Below are positions 1-8,164 of a DNA stretch of 64,000 bases, piece by piece. The notes beneath the pieces are model-generated. The model was not told the DNA's origin. It did not search any database and was given only the letters and a program-made list of their open reading frames with translations. Position numbers and translations under genes: made by a program. Position 1 is the stretch's first letter. Each line of letters begins with the position of its first letter. Where the stretch lies: the NCBI GenBank assembly GCA_022841205.1, contig JALHCK010000012.1, positions 1 to 64,000 on the forward strand. Reading direction: 5' to 3'. This stretch comes from Methanomicrobiales archaeon. GTDB lineage: Archaea; Halobacteriota; Methanomicrobia; Methanomicrobiales; Methanospirillaceae.

Positions 1-38
1 CAAGAAACATGGCCGTCCTGTGTTACCAGATCTGAGAG

Positions 39-58
39 GGGTGTTCGAAGGAACACCC
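39..58. other. Perfect 8-bp hairpin (GGGTGTTC-GAAG-GAACACCC)
   Basis: An 8-bp stem (39-46 with 51-58) closes a 4-nt GAAG loop; an A-T pair and a G-T wobble extend it outward. It lies beyond the 3' end of the leftward glycosylase gene and could end that transcript or one from outside the window. No long T-run follows, so a classical terminator is not shown. Confidence 0.45.
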
Positions 59-178
59 TTCATGCCGACGGCAGCTCATAGGGTGTCCTGAATAGTTACC
101 ACCTTTTTACTGATCTGTTCAAAGGGAGAGGGGCATGGGACTCTTTTTACAGGGTCGAATTCCGCTCCTTAACAACCC

Positions 179-1018
179 TCAGCCCCGGCCTGTTGTCAGG
201 CGCTGACGGTCACAGAACAGGTATTCCTGTGCATATCCTGCATACCGCCCAAAAAGCATCCGGCCCTCCCTGGCAATGCGGTTGTAGCCTGCCTGAGCCG
301 GGAGACCGTAGCACTGCTGCATGATCCGGGCGATCCAGACATCCACCGGAAACGCCTCATAACGGGCAAAGGCAAAGAGTAGAACGCAGTCGGCAACTTT
401 CGGCCCGACTCCCCAAAACGCCATGAGCTCTCTTCGCGCCTCCTCCAAGGGCAGAAAAGCCACCCGTTCTGCCCATGCAGGGTCCTTGACAATCATGCGT
501 GCGGTCTCGCACAGGTATCCTGACCGGTAGCCAAGGGTGCATCGCCGGATATCGCAGAGTTCAGCCGTGGCAACCGCTTGAGGGGATGGGAACTGGTAGC
601 GCATCCCATATGCAGTCTCGAGCGGATCCCCCAGGGTTTCGGAGAGGAGCCGTACCTTCTTCCTGATTGAGGGGATACTGGCGTATGTCGCGCAGATATA
701 CGAAGCAAGGCATTCCCACGGCTCCTGCCGGATGATGCGCAGGCCTGCGCAGTGTCCGATGACCTCATGGATGATGGGATCATGATCGATTGAGCGGAGG
801 ATCTCATCCAGGTCGAGGTCGAGGTGAAAGTATGAGCGGATGGTTTCCCGGTGGCCGGATTCGTACTCCAGCAGGTCCCCTTCCTGCCGGATACGGATGA
901 CTTCATTGCCAACGATCCCCTCCCACCAGTCTCCCTGGCGCTCCCACCGGAACACCTGACCACAGCCAAGTGTCCGTTCGAGCGAGAATAACCGGGCGGG
1001 TATGATAATCCGGTTCAT
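179..1018 (-). CDS. ogg: 8-oxoguanine DNA glycosylase, OGG1 type (HhH-GPD)
   Basis: Predicted base-excision-repair glycosylase/AP lyase that removes 8-oxoguanine. The 279-residue protein has the OGG N-terminal signature GQVFRW near residues 20-25 and a helix-hairpin-helix with GVGPKVADC around residues 203-211; the Lys there matches the Schiff-base Lys of OGG1 (GVGTKVADC). PVDVW a few residues later supplies the catalytic Asp. The size and two-part layout fit archaeal OGG1/2 better than the shorter AGOG family. The ATG at 1018 is the first in frame and has no Shine-Dalgarno, as in leaderless archaeal genes. It stands alone, with no co-directional partner. Confidence 0.85.
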   Translation of the reverse strand: MNRIIIPARLFSLERTLGCGQVFRWERQGDWWEGIVGNEVIRIRQEGDLLEYESGHRETIRSYFHLDLDLDEILRSIDHDPIIHEVIGHCAGLRIIRQEPWECLASYICATYASIPSIRKKVRLLSETLGDPLETAYGMRYQFPSPQAVATAELCDIRRCTLGYRSGYLCETARMIVKDPAWAERVAFLPLEEARRELMAFWGVGPKVADCVLLFAFARYEAFPVDVWIARIMQQCYGLPAQAGYNRIAREGRMLFGRYAGYAQEYLFCDRQRLTTGRG

Positions 1019-1191
1019 GCGTGCAGAGAGGATGGGGCGTCCGCATGAGAAATAGATCTCTATGTAGCCATGCCGATCAGAGATGCGCCAGCCTCCTGAT
1101 TCCGGGGTGATTGAAAACCGGGATCACCGGTCTGCAATTCTTTCATGCTGCATGGGCATGGTTTTAATGCGGGGAATTGCGAAATTTACGT

Positions 1192-1518
1192 ATGGAACTT
1201 GCAGAGACCCTTAAAACATTTCTCGAGAACGGAGAGGACTGGGAGCGGAAAATAACCTCTATCCGGGGAGTTACCATCCTGAAGCTTCCCCGGACAAAAT
1301 CGCGTCCGGCATCACTTGCGGTTGAGATCAACCCGCTTACCGTGAAAGGGACGCCCATGAAGAAAAAAGGTGTAATGATCATGGGATCCGAAGAACTTGA
1401 TGCCTTCCGGGAGATATTTAACAGTGAAAAGATGGACGTGCTGATGACCTCCATTGAGGCCATTGCCCCCACACGCAAAACGGCAAAAGGCGAGAAAGAA
1501 GAGATCCTCCAGGTCTGA
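1192..1518 (+). CDS. Small conserved-type protein of unknown function
   Basis: A 108-residue charged, soluble-looking protein starting MELAETLKTF. An in-frame TTG at 1177 would add five residues, but the ATG at 1192 is the natural start. It has no signal peptide, membrane segment or Cys motif. The middle is predicted beta-rich (GVTILKLPRT, LAVEINPLTV, GVMIMG) followed by helices, and the tail is Lys/Glu rich. Codon use is GC-biased at third positions like its neighbours, which supports coding. I do not recognise the family; it is divergent from the glycosylase gene. Confidence 0.7.
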   Translation: MELAETLKTFLENGEDWERKITSIRGVTILKLPRTKSRPASLAVEINPLTVKGTPMKKKGVMIMGSEELDAFREIFNSEKMDVLMTSIEAIAPTRKTAKGEKEEILQV

Positions 1519-1616
1519 TCCCCTGGATTTACTCTTTTAATGCAGGATAGGAATATATGCCTGCACGGGCAAAATGAGAATAAATAAAGGTCAGATTAGC
1601 CTGAGGGGTCTGTTGT

Positions 1617-2078
1617 ATGGGGTTGCCGGTCTGCTGGAAGATACAGGTATCAGCGGCTCTTTCAGCGCTCCTCCTCGTTCTCATCTTTGCTGCAGGATGC
1701 AGTTCCTCTCCTGTTTACCACGGAGAAAAGCCCCCTCCTCCCAAAATACTGGTCGATTATCAGCGTACGGGAGGCATTGCCGGGTTCAGCGACCACATGG
1801 TCGTATTCGACACCGGAGACGTGGTTTATATGCGGAACACCGGTTCGGGCACCTTCACCATCGCCAGGAGCTCGCTTTATGAACTCGGGGAGACCCTTGA
1901 GCGTGCGAACTTCACGCATCTGGCACCGGACTACCCTGCAAAACAACCTGGAGCTGATTACTTCTTCTATTCAATCACCTACGATGGCAGGACCGTCACT
2001 ACTGAGACCGGGGGAGAACCACCCGAGCTCGTTCCGGTGATCATGCGCCTCGACGCACTGCTTGCTGAACATTCCTGA
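1617..2078 (+). CDS. Secreted lipoprotein of unknown function
   Basis: A 153-residue protein with an N-terminal hydrophobic segment (about residues 11-26) ending in a lipobox-like FAAGC, so it is probably exported and lipid-anchored at Cys28. The remainder (KILVDYQRTGG, DTGDVVYMRNTG, YSITYDGRTV) looks like a small beta-sheet domain resembling uncharacterised secreted domains. The ATG at 1617 is preceded by GAGGGG at a suitable distance, which decides the start. No enzymatic motif is visible, and the next gene is convergent. Confidence 0.7.
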   Translation: MGLPVCWKIQVSAALSALLLVLIFAAGCSSSPVYHGEKPPPPKILVDYQRTGGIAGFSDHMVVFDTGDVVYMRNTGSGTFTIARSSLYELGETLERANFTHLAPDYPAKQPGADYFFYSITYDGRTVTTETGGEPPELVPVIMRLDALLAEHS

Positions 2079-2210
2079 ACGGGAGAGAACAACCGGATGC
2101 ATCCCTCTTGAGGAAGTCCGGAGGCCTGGGAATAAAACCCACCCCAAATTATTGGTCACTTTCTTTTCGTCAAAAAACGAGGATGGCGCCGATAACTCTA
2201 AAAAAAGGTA

Positions 2211-3104
2211 TTATTCCTGGTAGAGGCAGGACTGGACATCATGTCCGAGGCGGCCGATCGCATCGGAACGGCACCGCTGGCAATGCCGCATCTGTCTGAC
2301 GTACTTCTCACACTCGTCCTGCATCTTCCGCTTCATCTCCGGTGTCGGTGGTGTTATGTTGGCAAACTTGTATTGTGAGATGAGGGGAATCAGGTTGAAA
2401 TTGTAAACCCCCATCTCCCCGACTTTCCTGGCGATCGCAGGGATGTGGTCTTCATTGATGCCCGGGATGAACACGGTGTTGATCTTGACGATCATGTGCC
2501 GTTCGACTGCCATCTCGATCCCCCTGAGCTGGTTTTCAAGGAGGATCCTGGCCCCTTCCACCCCGGTATATTTTTTCCCCTTATAGGTAATGTATTCGTA
2601 AATTTTTGCTCCGATTTCGGGATCGATGGCATTCAGGGTCACCGTGATGTTTCCAACATCGTACTCCTTCAACAGGTCGATCTTTTCCGGGAGGAGGAGG
2701 CCGTTTGTGCTTAAGCATTTGATGACGTTTGGAAACTCTTCCTTGAGCCGCCGCAGCGTCTCAAACGTTGCTTCATTGGCGAGAGGCTCTCCGGGTCCGG
2801 CAATACCGATGACCTTGATATAGGGGAACTTTTCCATGGCATTTCGGATCAGTTGCACGGCTTCATCCGGAGAGAGAACAGTTGAGGTGACGCCCGGCCT
2901 GCTCTCGTTCACACAATCGAAATCTCTTATGCAGTAATTGCACTGGATGTTGCATGCAGGGGCGACGGGAACATGCGCCCGTCCGAAAGCATGGCAGGCC
3001 CGCTCGGAAAAACAGGGATGCTCCCGGATTCTCCTCAGTTGTTCAGGATCCCACTTGACCTTTTTCCCCTTGACATCTGCTTCCCGATATCTTTCTTCTG
3101 CCAT
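2211..3104 (-). CDS. nifB: NifB-type radical SAM protein
   Basis: A 297-residue radical SAM enzyme of the NifB family, which builds the NifB-co Fe-S-C core of nitrogenase cofactor. It shows CNIQCNYC (CxxxCxxC cluster motif, about residues 51-58), then DFDCVNESRPGV, typical of NifB, and a C-terminal CQRCRSDAIG that matches the NifB CxxCRxDA signature. It lacks the C-terminal NifX-like domain, as archaeal NifBs do. No nifHDK or nifEN lies nearby, so a role in nitrogen fixation cannot be assumed from context. The ATG at 3104 has a TATA-like box about 45-55 nt upstream. Confidence 0.85.
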   Translation of the reverse strand: MAEERYREADVKGKKVKWDPEQLRRIREHPCFSERACHAFGRAHVPVAPACNIQCNYCIRDFDCVNESRPGVTSTVLSPDEAVQLIRNAMEKFPYIKVIGIAGPGEPLANEATFETLRRLKEEFPNVIKCLSTNGLLLPEKIDLLKEYDVGNITVTLNAIDPEIGAKIYEYITYKGKKYTGVEGARILLENQLRGIEMAVERHMIVKINTVFIPGINEDHIPAIARKVGEMGVYNFNLIPLISQYKFANITPPTPEMKRKMQDECEKYVRQMRHCQRCRSDAIGRLGHDVQSCLYQE

Positions 3105-3148
3105 CGATAGTCACATCCGCGTGATATTAACAAGATTCGGGCTCGTGC

Positions 3149-3158
3149 TATAAAAAAT
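3149..3158 (-). promoter_or_regulatory. TATA box upstream of nifB
   Basis: The minus strand reads ATTTTTTATAG about 45-54 nt before the nifB ATG, compatible with an archaeal promoter giving a short leader. Confidence 0.45.
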
Positions 3159-3234
3159 AATTCAATCGGGATAATCTTGCTGAAAATTGAAAAATTATTC
3201 CAAATTCAGGCAAGATCTTCCCCTCCGGTAAGAG

Positions 3235-3245
3235 CAATAAATATC
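3235..3245 (+). promoter_or_regulatory. TATA box upstream of FKBP gene
   Basis: CAATAAATATC lies 25-35 nt before the ATG at 3270, the usual archaeal spacing, so the transcript is probably leaderless or nearly so. Confidence 0.5.
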
Positions 3246-3269
3246 CCTTTTCTCACCAAATAGCTTGGT

Positions 3270-3845
3270 ATGAACACGAATAAGAACTACATGCTTCCCT
3301 GGGTCGCCCTTGTCGTTCTGTGCTGCGCCCTCGCAGGGTGCACATCGCAGCAACCCGCTGTCCAGGCGGGTGATACCGTGCAGGCAGGAGATACCGTTCA
3401 GGTTTACTACACCGTGTCATTCCCCGGAGGGGTGGTGATCGAGTCGAACATGAACGGGACTCCACTTGAATTTACCCTGGGTTCAGGCAAGGTGGTTCCG
3501 GGATTCGAAACCGCTGTTCTGGGACTCTCCCCCGGACAGGCTCGCACAGTTACAGTTCCCCCCAAGGATGCATACGGCCCCTACCGGCAGGAAATGATCA
3601 ATACCCTTGATACCGCATCGGTGCGGGCCTATATCCAGGAGCTCCAGAGCAATCAGAGCCTCAGACTCCTGGACTATCCGGGTGTCGGCGAGGTTTATAT
3701 ATGGAAGCAGCCGGATGGATCTGTCGGTTATTTACGGTTCTCAAATATCACTGAAGAAACGACAACCGTCGATGAGAACCATCCTCTTGCCGGAAGGGAC
3801 CTTGTCTTTGATATCACGCTCGTAGACGTCGTCGCGAAAGCGTGA
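3270..3845 (+). CDS. FKBP-type peptidyl-prolyl isomerase, lipoprotein
   Basis: Predicted surface-anchored prolyl isomerase/chaperone of the SlyD-like FKBP class. Residues 1-23 form a signal peptide with lipobox LAGC. The FKBP core follows: GDTVQVYYTV, then PLEFTLGSGKVVPGFE, AVLGLSPGQARTVTVPP and DAYGPY, after which an inserted flap-like region (about residues 105-165) precedes the last strand LVFDITLVDVV. GDTVQ is duplicated (QAGDTVQAGDTVQV), probably slippage in the linker after the lipobox. Family function is established; extracytoplasmic location is inferred from the lipobox. Confidence 0.85.
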   Translation: MNTNKNYMLPWVALVVLCCALAGCTSQQPAVQAGDTVQAGDTVQVYYTVSFPGGVVIESNMNGTPLEFTLGSGKVVPGFETAVLGLSPGQARTVTVPPKDAYGPYRQEMINTLDTASVRAYIQELQSNQSLRLLDYPGVGEVYIWKQPDGSVGYLRFSNITEETTTVDENHPLAGRDLVFDITLVDVVAKA

Positions 3846-3892
3846 TCCGGAAAGAGCGCATCCTCACCAGATGCCTTCATTGCCCCGGAAAC

Positions 3893-3922
3893 CCCTGAAT
3901 CAGGGAGATGCCCTGATCAGGG
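3893..3922. repeat. Two tandem near-identical palindromes
   Basis: CCCTGAATCAGGG (3893-3905) and CCCTGATCAGGG (3911-3922) share both arms and differ by one central base; their centres are 17-18 bp apart. They lie about 50 bp after the FKBP stop and may be a paired operator, a processing or termination structure, or a remnant repeat. Confidence 0.5.
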
Positions 3923-4662
3923 AGAATGGCCCCCAAATGAAAATCCCTGAAACTGGCACGAAACATGGTATACCGGTACAAAAAGGCTTGGTTGAAAATT
4001 AAGTCCATAACTCGAACATTTCCAGGATTCAACGCATTATTGAAGAAAAAGAGATCGCGGGAGGGCAATAGTGCCCGATGCGATCCGATACCTTTTTTAT
4101 CAGGATGTAGTATTTTCACATTGGTGTACCGAACAACCGCCCCGTCATTGCTTTGCCTGGAGTACTGCCAATATTGATGCCACCTTGATTGTTTAGTGCT
4201 TTTCAGGCAGGTTTCGCCCGCGGAATCGGTGCACCAAAAAATGGGTTTTATTTTCTGGTATATAAATTAAGTGGTTGAATTCGTATTTTCCTTGGATATT
4301 TTTGGATGCGTCAGCCATTCCAGACTCCTTTGAGTGAATTGACGCCACAAAAAACATTAAAATTTCCGGGGGCAATTCAGGGCTGATTTCTCAAAAAGAA
4401 CGGTGATCTTAAGAATTCGAAAAGCCTCTGTTTCCCCTTCGTTCTGCATTCCTAACCCGGTCTCTTGTTCGGATTTGGGGATGAACGCATAAAACCGCAT
4501 TAAAATTTTCCTGAAAAAGGGGGGGGTGCCGCACCAGGTCCCAGAGTTTATACTAATGATGTTCGCAGTCACTTCCCCTCTTTTTTTGAAGCGGTGTTTT
4601 GAAAAACAGGCACCCCTGCATTGCAGGAACAGAACTTCAGTTTCATCAACCAGCGATGAATA
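3923..4662. other. Gene-free stretch
   Basis: About 740 bp between the palindromes and the tRNA gene. It is more AT-rich than the flanks, with A- and T-runs, and its short open frames show neither a plausible start signal nor the GC-rich third positions of neighbouring genes. I see no RNA gene or mobile element. Confidence 0.5.
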
Positions 4663-4736
4663 TGGGCTCGAGGAGATTCGAACTCCTGACCTCCGCCGTG
4701 TAAGGGCGACGTCATAACCGGCTAGACCACGAGCCC
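4663..4736 (-). tRNA. tRNA-Val (anticodon UAC)
   Basis: The minus strand folds into a standard cloverleaf: acceptor stem GGGCTCG/CGAGCCC, anticodon loop CTTACAC with anticodon TAC closed by TCGCC/GGCGG, T arm AGGAG-TTCGAAT-CTCCT and discriminator A. There is no intron and CCA is not encoded. An AT-rich TTAATAT box lies about 35 nt upstream on the minus strand. Confidence 0.95.
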
Positions 4737-4802
4737 GGAAAGACTATATGAATTCGATAGGCGGGATATTAAGATTGCTGACTTCGCATAGTCGGGAGAG
4801 GG

Positions 4803-5438
4803 TTACACCCGCATGAACACTCCTGCAATCTCAGCCCGCGGCAGGATTTTACCCTGTATCTTCAGGTGCCACCGCTCTTCGGAGACCGATACCGGGATCA
4901 GGGATGAGAAAAGCCGGATAACCTCGTCTCTGGAAAAATAGTGTGTGAGGATCCCATCCCCATTGACCCGGGTGGAATGCCCTGTTGCGATCCCTGTTCC
5001 TGCCCGGAAGTCGGCAGCAGAAAACTCCCTGAAAAAAAGTCGGCCGCCCAATCGCAGGACGCGGAACGATTCGGCGGCAATGATCGCCCTCACAGGTTCC
5101 GGTACATGACCGGTGACATGGTTGAGGAACACGGCATCAAAGATCTCATCCCTGCAGGGGATTGCTGCAGCATCGGCCAGGACATGGTCAACAGCAACCA
5201 GCTGAGGATTGTCCCTGGAAAGGTCAAGAGCGGACCTTGAGAAATCGAGGGCAACTATCTCCCAGCCTTGCAGAACCATCGCGGCAAGCGTCTTTCCCTC
5301 TCCGCATCCGGCCTCAAGAACCCGCGATCCGGCAGGAAGAGGGGGTAGATCACGGGGCGCCCTGCCATAGAGCCTTCCCCTCGCAATGTATTTCCGTTCC
5401 CATGCGGCACGGACTATGTCGGAACCATGCCCATTCAT
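4803..5438 (-). CDS. Class I SAM-dependent methyltransferase
   Basis: A 211-residue Rossmann-fold methyltransferase. Motif I VLEAGCGEGKT (about residues 40-50) binds AdoMet, IVALDFS is the motif with the acidic residue for the ribose, and DAVFLNHVTGHV is motif IV. The substrate is unknown; the fold resembles UbiE/Methyltransf_11 proteins, which act on small molecules. It starts at ATG 5438, 18 nt after the mch stop, so the two are probably co-transcribed. No direct link to methanogenesis can be shown. Confidence 0.8.
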   Translation of the reverse strand: MNGHGSDIVRAAWERKYIARGRLYGRAPRDLPPLPAGSRVLEAGCGEGKTLAAMVLQGWEIVALDFSRSALDLSRDNPQLVAVDHVLADAAAIPCRDEIFDAVFLNHVTGHVPEPVRAIIAAESFRVLRLGGRLFFREFSAADFRAGTGIATGHSTRVNGDGILTHYFSRDEVIRLFSSLIPVSVSEERWHLKIQGKILPRAEIAGVFMRV

Positions 5439-5456
5439 CGGTAAAAGAATAGAGGG

Positions 5457-6401
5457 TCAGATGAGCCCGAATGACCGGAGAGTGACCTCCGGATTGATCA
5501 TCCCGGTATGATAGACCGCCCCTTCGGAGACTTCGTTGATGATTACTTCGGCAGGAGAGAAGAGCGACGTATCGATCTTATAAAAGTCATACCCTGCTGC
5601 CTTGAAGATCTCGTTGAACGGCTGTCCGTATCCCTTGGACTTGCAGCTTGGGATCTTCTCCAGGTAGTCCTTGATATCGGGAGCTTTCATGGTCAGCATT
5701 ATCCGCCCGTGATAGATGGTCGCATCGTTAGTGACGCCCATTGCATTCTTTGCCCCCCTGACCGGGGGGACAGGGGCTGTCCCGAAACCCGAGATTATCT
5801 TTCGCGTATCAAAGTGGAGTTCATTCAGCTTGTAAATAGCGGTTTCAACACACCGTCCCGCTACCTGGATGGAGCCGACGATAGAGGAGGTAGGAGCCAC
5901 TACGGCGCAGACATTTGCGACATCGACCTGGCAGTCCCCGGCGATCTTTTCCATGACCTGCCCGTTTGGGAGGTGGTCACTTTCAAGGGCAATGACCGCA
6001 GAGTCAAAATCATCCTCGTACTCGATGACTTCGTAGGTGTGCTTCGGTTTGAGCGAGAGTGCACGGGCCGGACCGCTACCCATGGCAAAATACGTATTCT
6101 GCTTGATCGTCCATCCGGCTTTCTGGGCACCCAGGCAGGATATGGATGGGAAATCGGTGAAAACATCGATGAAGGGAACGGGGAATTCTCCGATCTGTCC
6201 CATCCGGAAATTCACTTCACCAAGACCGCCCATGCAGATCTCGGTGAATGCTCTTCCAGCTGCATACCCGCCCCGGGTGCTGACACCGCAATCAACAATC
6301 CGGGCGCCGTTGTCAAGTTCGTGGTAGGCTGCGTTAAATTCCTCGGCATATTCAGCGAGGTTTTCAAAAATTTCAAGCGCTAATTCATTTACACTGAGCA
6401 C
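5457..6401 (-). CDS. mch: N5,N10-methenyltetrahydromethanopterin cyclohydrolase
   Basis: Mch interconverts 5-formyl- and 5,10-methenyl-tetrahydromethanopterin, the third step of CO2 reduction to methane, in the cytoplasm. The 314-residue length is that of the family, and conserved stretches include DCGVSTRGGYAAGRAFTEIC, GGLGEVNF, YFAMGSGPARAL and GTAPVPPV. The start is GTG at 6401 (VLSVNELALEIF), preceded by AAAGGGGG at the right distance. It heads a two-gene unit with the downstream methyltransferase. This is one of the best taxonomic anchors for a methanogen here. Confidence 0.96.
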   Translation of the reverse strand: MLSVNELALEIFENLAEYAEEFNAAYHELDNGARIVDCGVSTRGGYAAGRAFTEICMGGLGEVNFRMGQIGEFPVPFIDVFTDFPSISCLGAQKAGWTIKQNTYFAMGSGPARALSLKPKHTYEVIEYEDDFDSAVIALESDHLPNGQVMEKIAGDCQVDVANVCAVVAPTSSIVGSIQVAGRCVETAIYKLNELHFDTRKIISGFGTAPVPPVRGAKNAMGVTNDATIYHGRIMLTMKAPDIKDYLEKIPSCKSKGYGQPFNEIFKAAGYDFYKIDTSLFSPAEVIINEVSEGAVYHTGMINPEVTLRSFGLI

Positions 6402-6478
6402 GTGGAATACCCCCTTTACATTAAAAAAATGGCAGATGAAGAGATAAGATTTGTCAAATGATTTATTGTTAAATACCC

Positions 6479-7603
6479 TTACCCGAGTTCTTCAAGAATT
6501 TTTGCAGGGTCAAACCGCAGGCTGATAACCCGCGTCCGTCCTCGTCCGTCCCGGTAGTGGAGGTTTATCAGGCGCATGGCGTCAAGTTTCCTGACAATTT
6601 CGTAGAACCGGGTATACCCGATAGGCAGGGTCTCTTTCACCGTTTTGTAGACTTCGCCGGCATTCATCTCGTTATCCTGCATGCTCTGGCCTGCAAGGGA
6701 GCGGAGCACGCTTTTCTCCTCTCCGTTGAGTGATTTGACCGATGAGGCGAGATGCAGGTATCGTGAAACATCATACGCCTTGCAGATATCGTCGCGATCG
6801 ATGGTCCGGCTTGCCCTGCGTTCGGCGTTCATTGCCGCCCGTTTGACCAGATCGATTCCCACCCGCAGGTCTCCCGATTTCTGCGTCTGTTTAACAACGA
6901 GGTCGAACATCTCATCAGAGATACAGCTGGGATACAACCCCTGCAACACCCGCTCCCGCATGATCGTGCGAACCTCCTCGCCGCTGTATGGGGGAAAGTA
7001 AATCTCGGAAGGCCGGAAGACCGACGATACCCTGGCGTCGACGGCCCGCGATATTTCGACATCCATGTCGCTGATAATCACGATGACCCCGATCCGGGTT
7101 CCGGGATAGGCTTCGTGTGACCTGAGCAGGGAATAGAGAACCCGGTTTATCTCGTTCTCGTAGAGAAGGTAATTGGCATCGTCAAGACACACGATCAACA
7201 CGGTCTCTTCCTTCTGGAGGAGACGGGCAATGGCATCGAAGACCTGCTTGAATGAGGTTCCTGATGCCGGAGGAAGATGGCCGGACAGCTTCCGGTATAT
7301 CTGCGAGAATATGGCAAACTTGGTATTGTCGATCTGGCAGTTGATATATATTGGAACCAGTTTTCTGGTAGACTCCTCGATTTCTGCGAAGAGTTTCCTG
7401 ACACTGGTGGTCTTCCCGGTACCAGGGAGCCCACGACAGATGCTGTTGAGTGGCCGGCCTCCCCTAAGGCCAGGCTGGATCTGGAACGCGAGTTCCCGCA
7501 TCTGGGTCTCGCGGTGATTGAACTGCTCGGGGACATAATCGATCTCGAAGACCTCAGGATCGCGGAACAGGGTCTCATCCCACATCAGGATAGTCTTCTT
7601 CAT
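6479..7603 (-). CDS. cdc6: ORC1-type DNA replication initiator (Orc1/Cdc6)
   Basis: Archaeal origin-binding AAA+ initiator. It has Walker A GLPGTGKTTS (about residues 55-64), Walker B VLIVCLDDANYLL, and a C-terminal winged helix (GYTRFYEIVRKLDAMRLINL). The start at 7603 (MKKTILMWDETLF) is chosen because ATGAGGTG provides a ribosome site 9 nt upstream and the 15-residue upstream extension looks non-coding. The previous gene ends 17 nt upstream, implying one transcript. No repeated origin-recognition boxes are evident next to it, so it may act at an origin elsewhere. Confidence 0.93.
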   Translation of the reverse strand: MKKTILMWDETLFRDPEVFEIDYVPEQFNHRETQMRELAFQIQPGLRGGRPLNSICRGLPGTGKTTSVRKLFAEIEESTRKLVPIYINCQIDNTKFAIFSQIYRKLSGHLPPASGTSFKQVFDAIARLLQKEETVLIVCLDDANYLLYENEINRVLYSLLRSHEAYPGTRIGVIVIISDMDVEISRAVDARVSSVFRPSEIYFPPYSGEEVRTIMRERVLQGLYPSCISDEMFDLVVKQTQKSGDLRVGIDLVKRAAMNAERRASRTIDRDDICKAYDVSRYLHLASSVKSLNGEEKSVLRSLAGQSMQDNEMNAGEVYKTVKETLPIGYTRFYEIVRKLDAMRLINLHYRDGRGRTRVISLRFDPAKILEELG

Positions 7604-7620
7604 GATGTGCAACACCTCAT

Positions 7621-8127
7621 TTACAGGCTCCGGAGACACTCCCGGCAAAGGGTCCGGCTCGTAAACAACCTGCTCATCTTTTGTTCGGCCGGGGTTACTG
7701 TGCTCCCGCAGATCTCACAGGCGGGTGTACCGTCCCCGCCCGGGTTCTGTGCAGGTGCCGGTGCCGCCATGGCTGTAGTCCCAGGACCGGGTACAGCTTC
7801 GGAACTCTCTTCGACTACGGGAGGCCTGTCCTCCTCTTCGTTTGGAAGGTCATCGTATCTCCCGCTCCCCTGGGCCGGGACAACCGGGGATGGATGACTG
7901 CCCGGTAAAACCCGTGCACGATAGGAATCCACCCTCCCTGCGGTCACAGGATCTCCCCGCCCGAATTTCCCGAGAACCTCGTCCAGGAATGCAGCAAGCT
8001 CCCTTGCCTCGTCGGCAGAACCCACCTCACCGGTCACTTCGAGCCGGAGGTTTTCGTAGTGTTCGAGGTTTACTGTGACCCCGATGGTGAGGTTCTTCCG
8101 GGAGCCCATGAGATCATGGTTTGGCAT
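7621..8127 (-). CDS. Unknown protein with C-terminal zinc ribbon, upstream of cdc6
   Basis: A 168-residue protein with three parts: an N-terminal alpha/beta segment (LTIGVTVNLEHYENLRLEV then an acidic helix), a Pro/Gly/Glu-rich linker of about 60 residues, and a C-terminal CEIC...CREC pair that probably binds one zinc. It lies 17 nt before cdc6 on the same strand. I do not recognise the family. Context suggests a DNA-transaction accessory protein, but this rests only on synteny and the zinc ribbon. Confidence 0.7.
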   Translation of the reverse strand: MPNHDLMGSRKNLTIGVTVNLEHYENLRLEVTGEVGSADEARELAAFLDEVLGKFGRGDPVTAGRVDSYRARVLPGSHPSPVVPAQGSGRYDDLPNEEEDRPPVVEESSEAVPGPGTTAMAAPAPAQNPGGDGTPACEICGSTVTPAEQKMSRLFTSRTLCRECLRSL

Positions 8128-8164
8128 CCGCTCTGATATGGTTTATGATAGAAAATCCCCTTTT

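Noticed and set aside
196..969. Long ORFs on other frames within the glycosylase gene
   Set aside because: They are low-complexity shadows of a GC-rich gene with a confirmed motif set in the chosen frame.
5508..6383. A 291-residue ORF antisense to mch
   Set aside because: mch is unmistakable on the minus strand; the antisense frame is an artefact of its codon bias.
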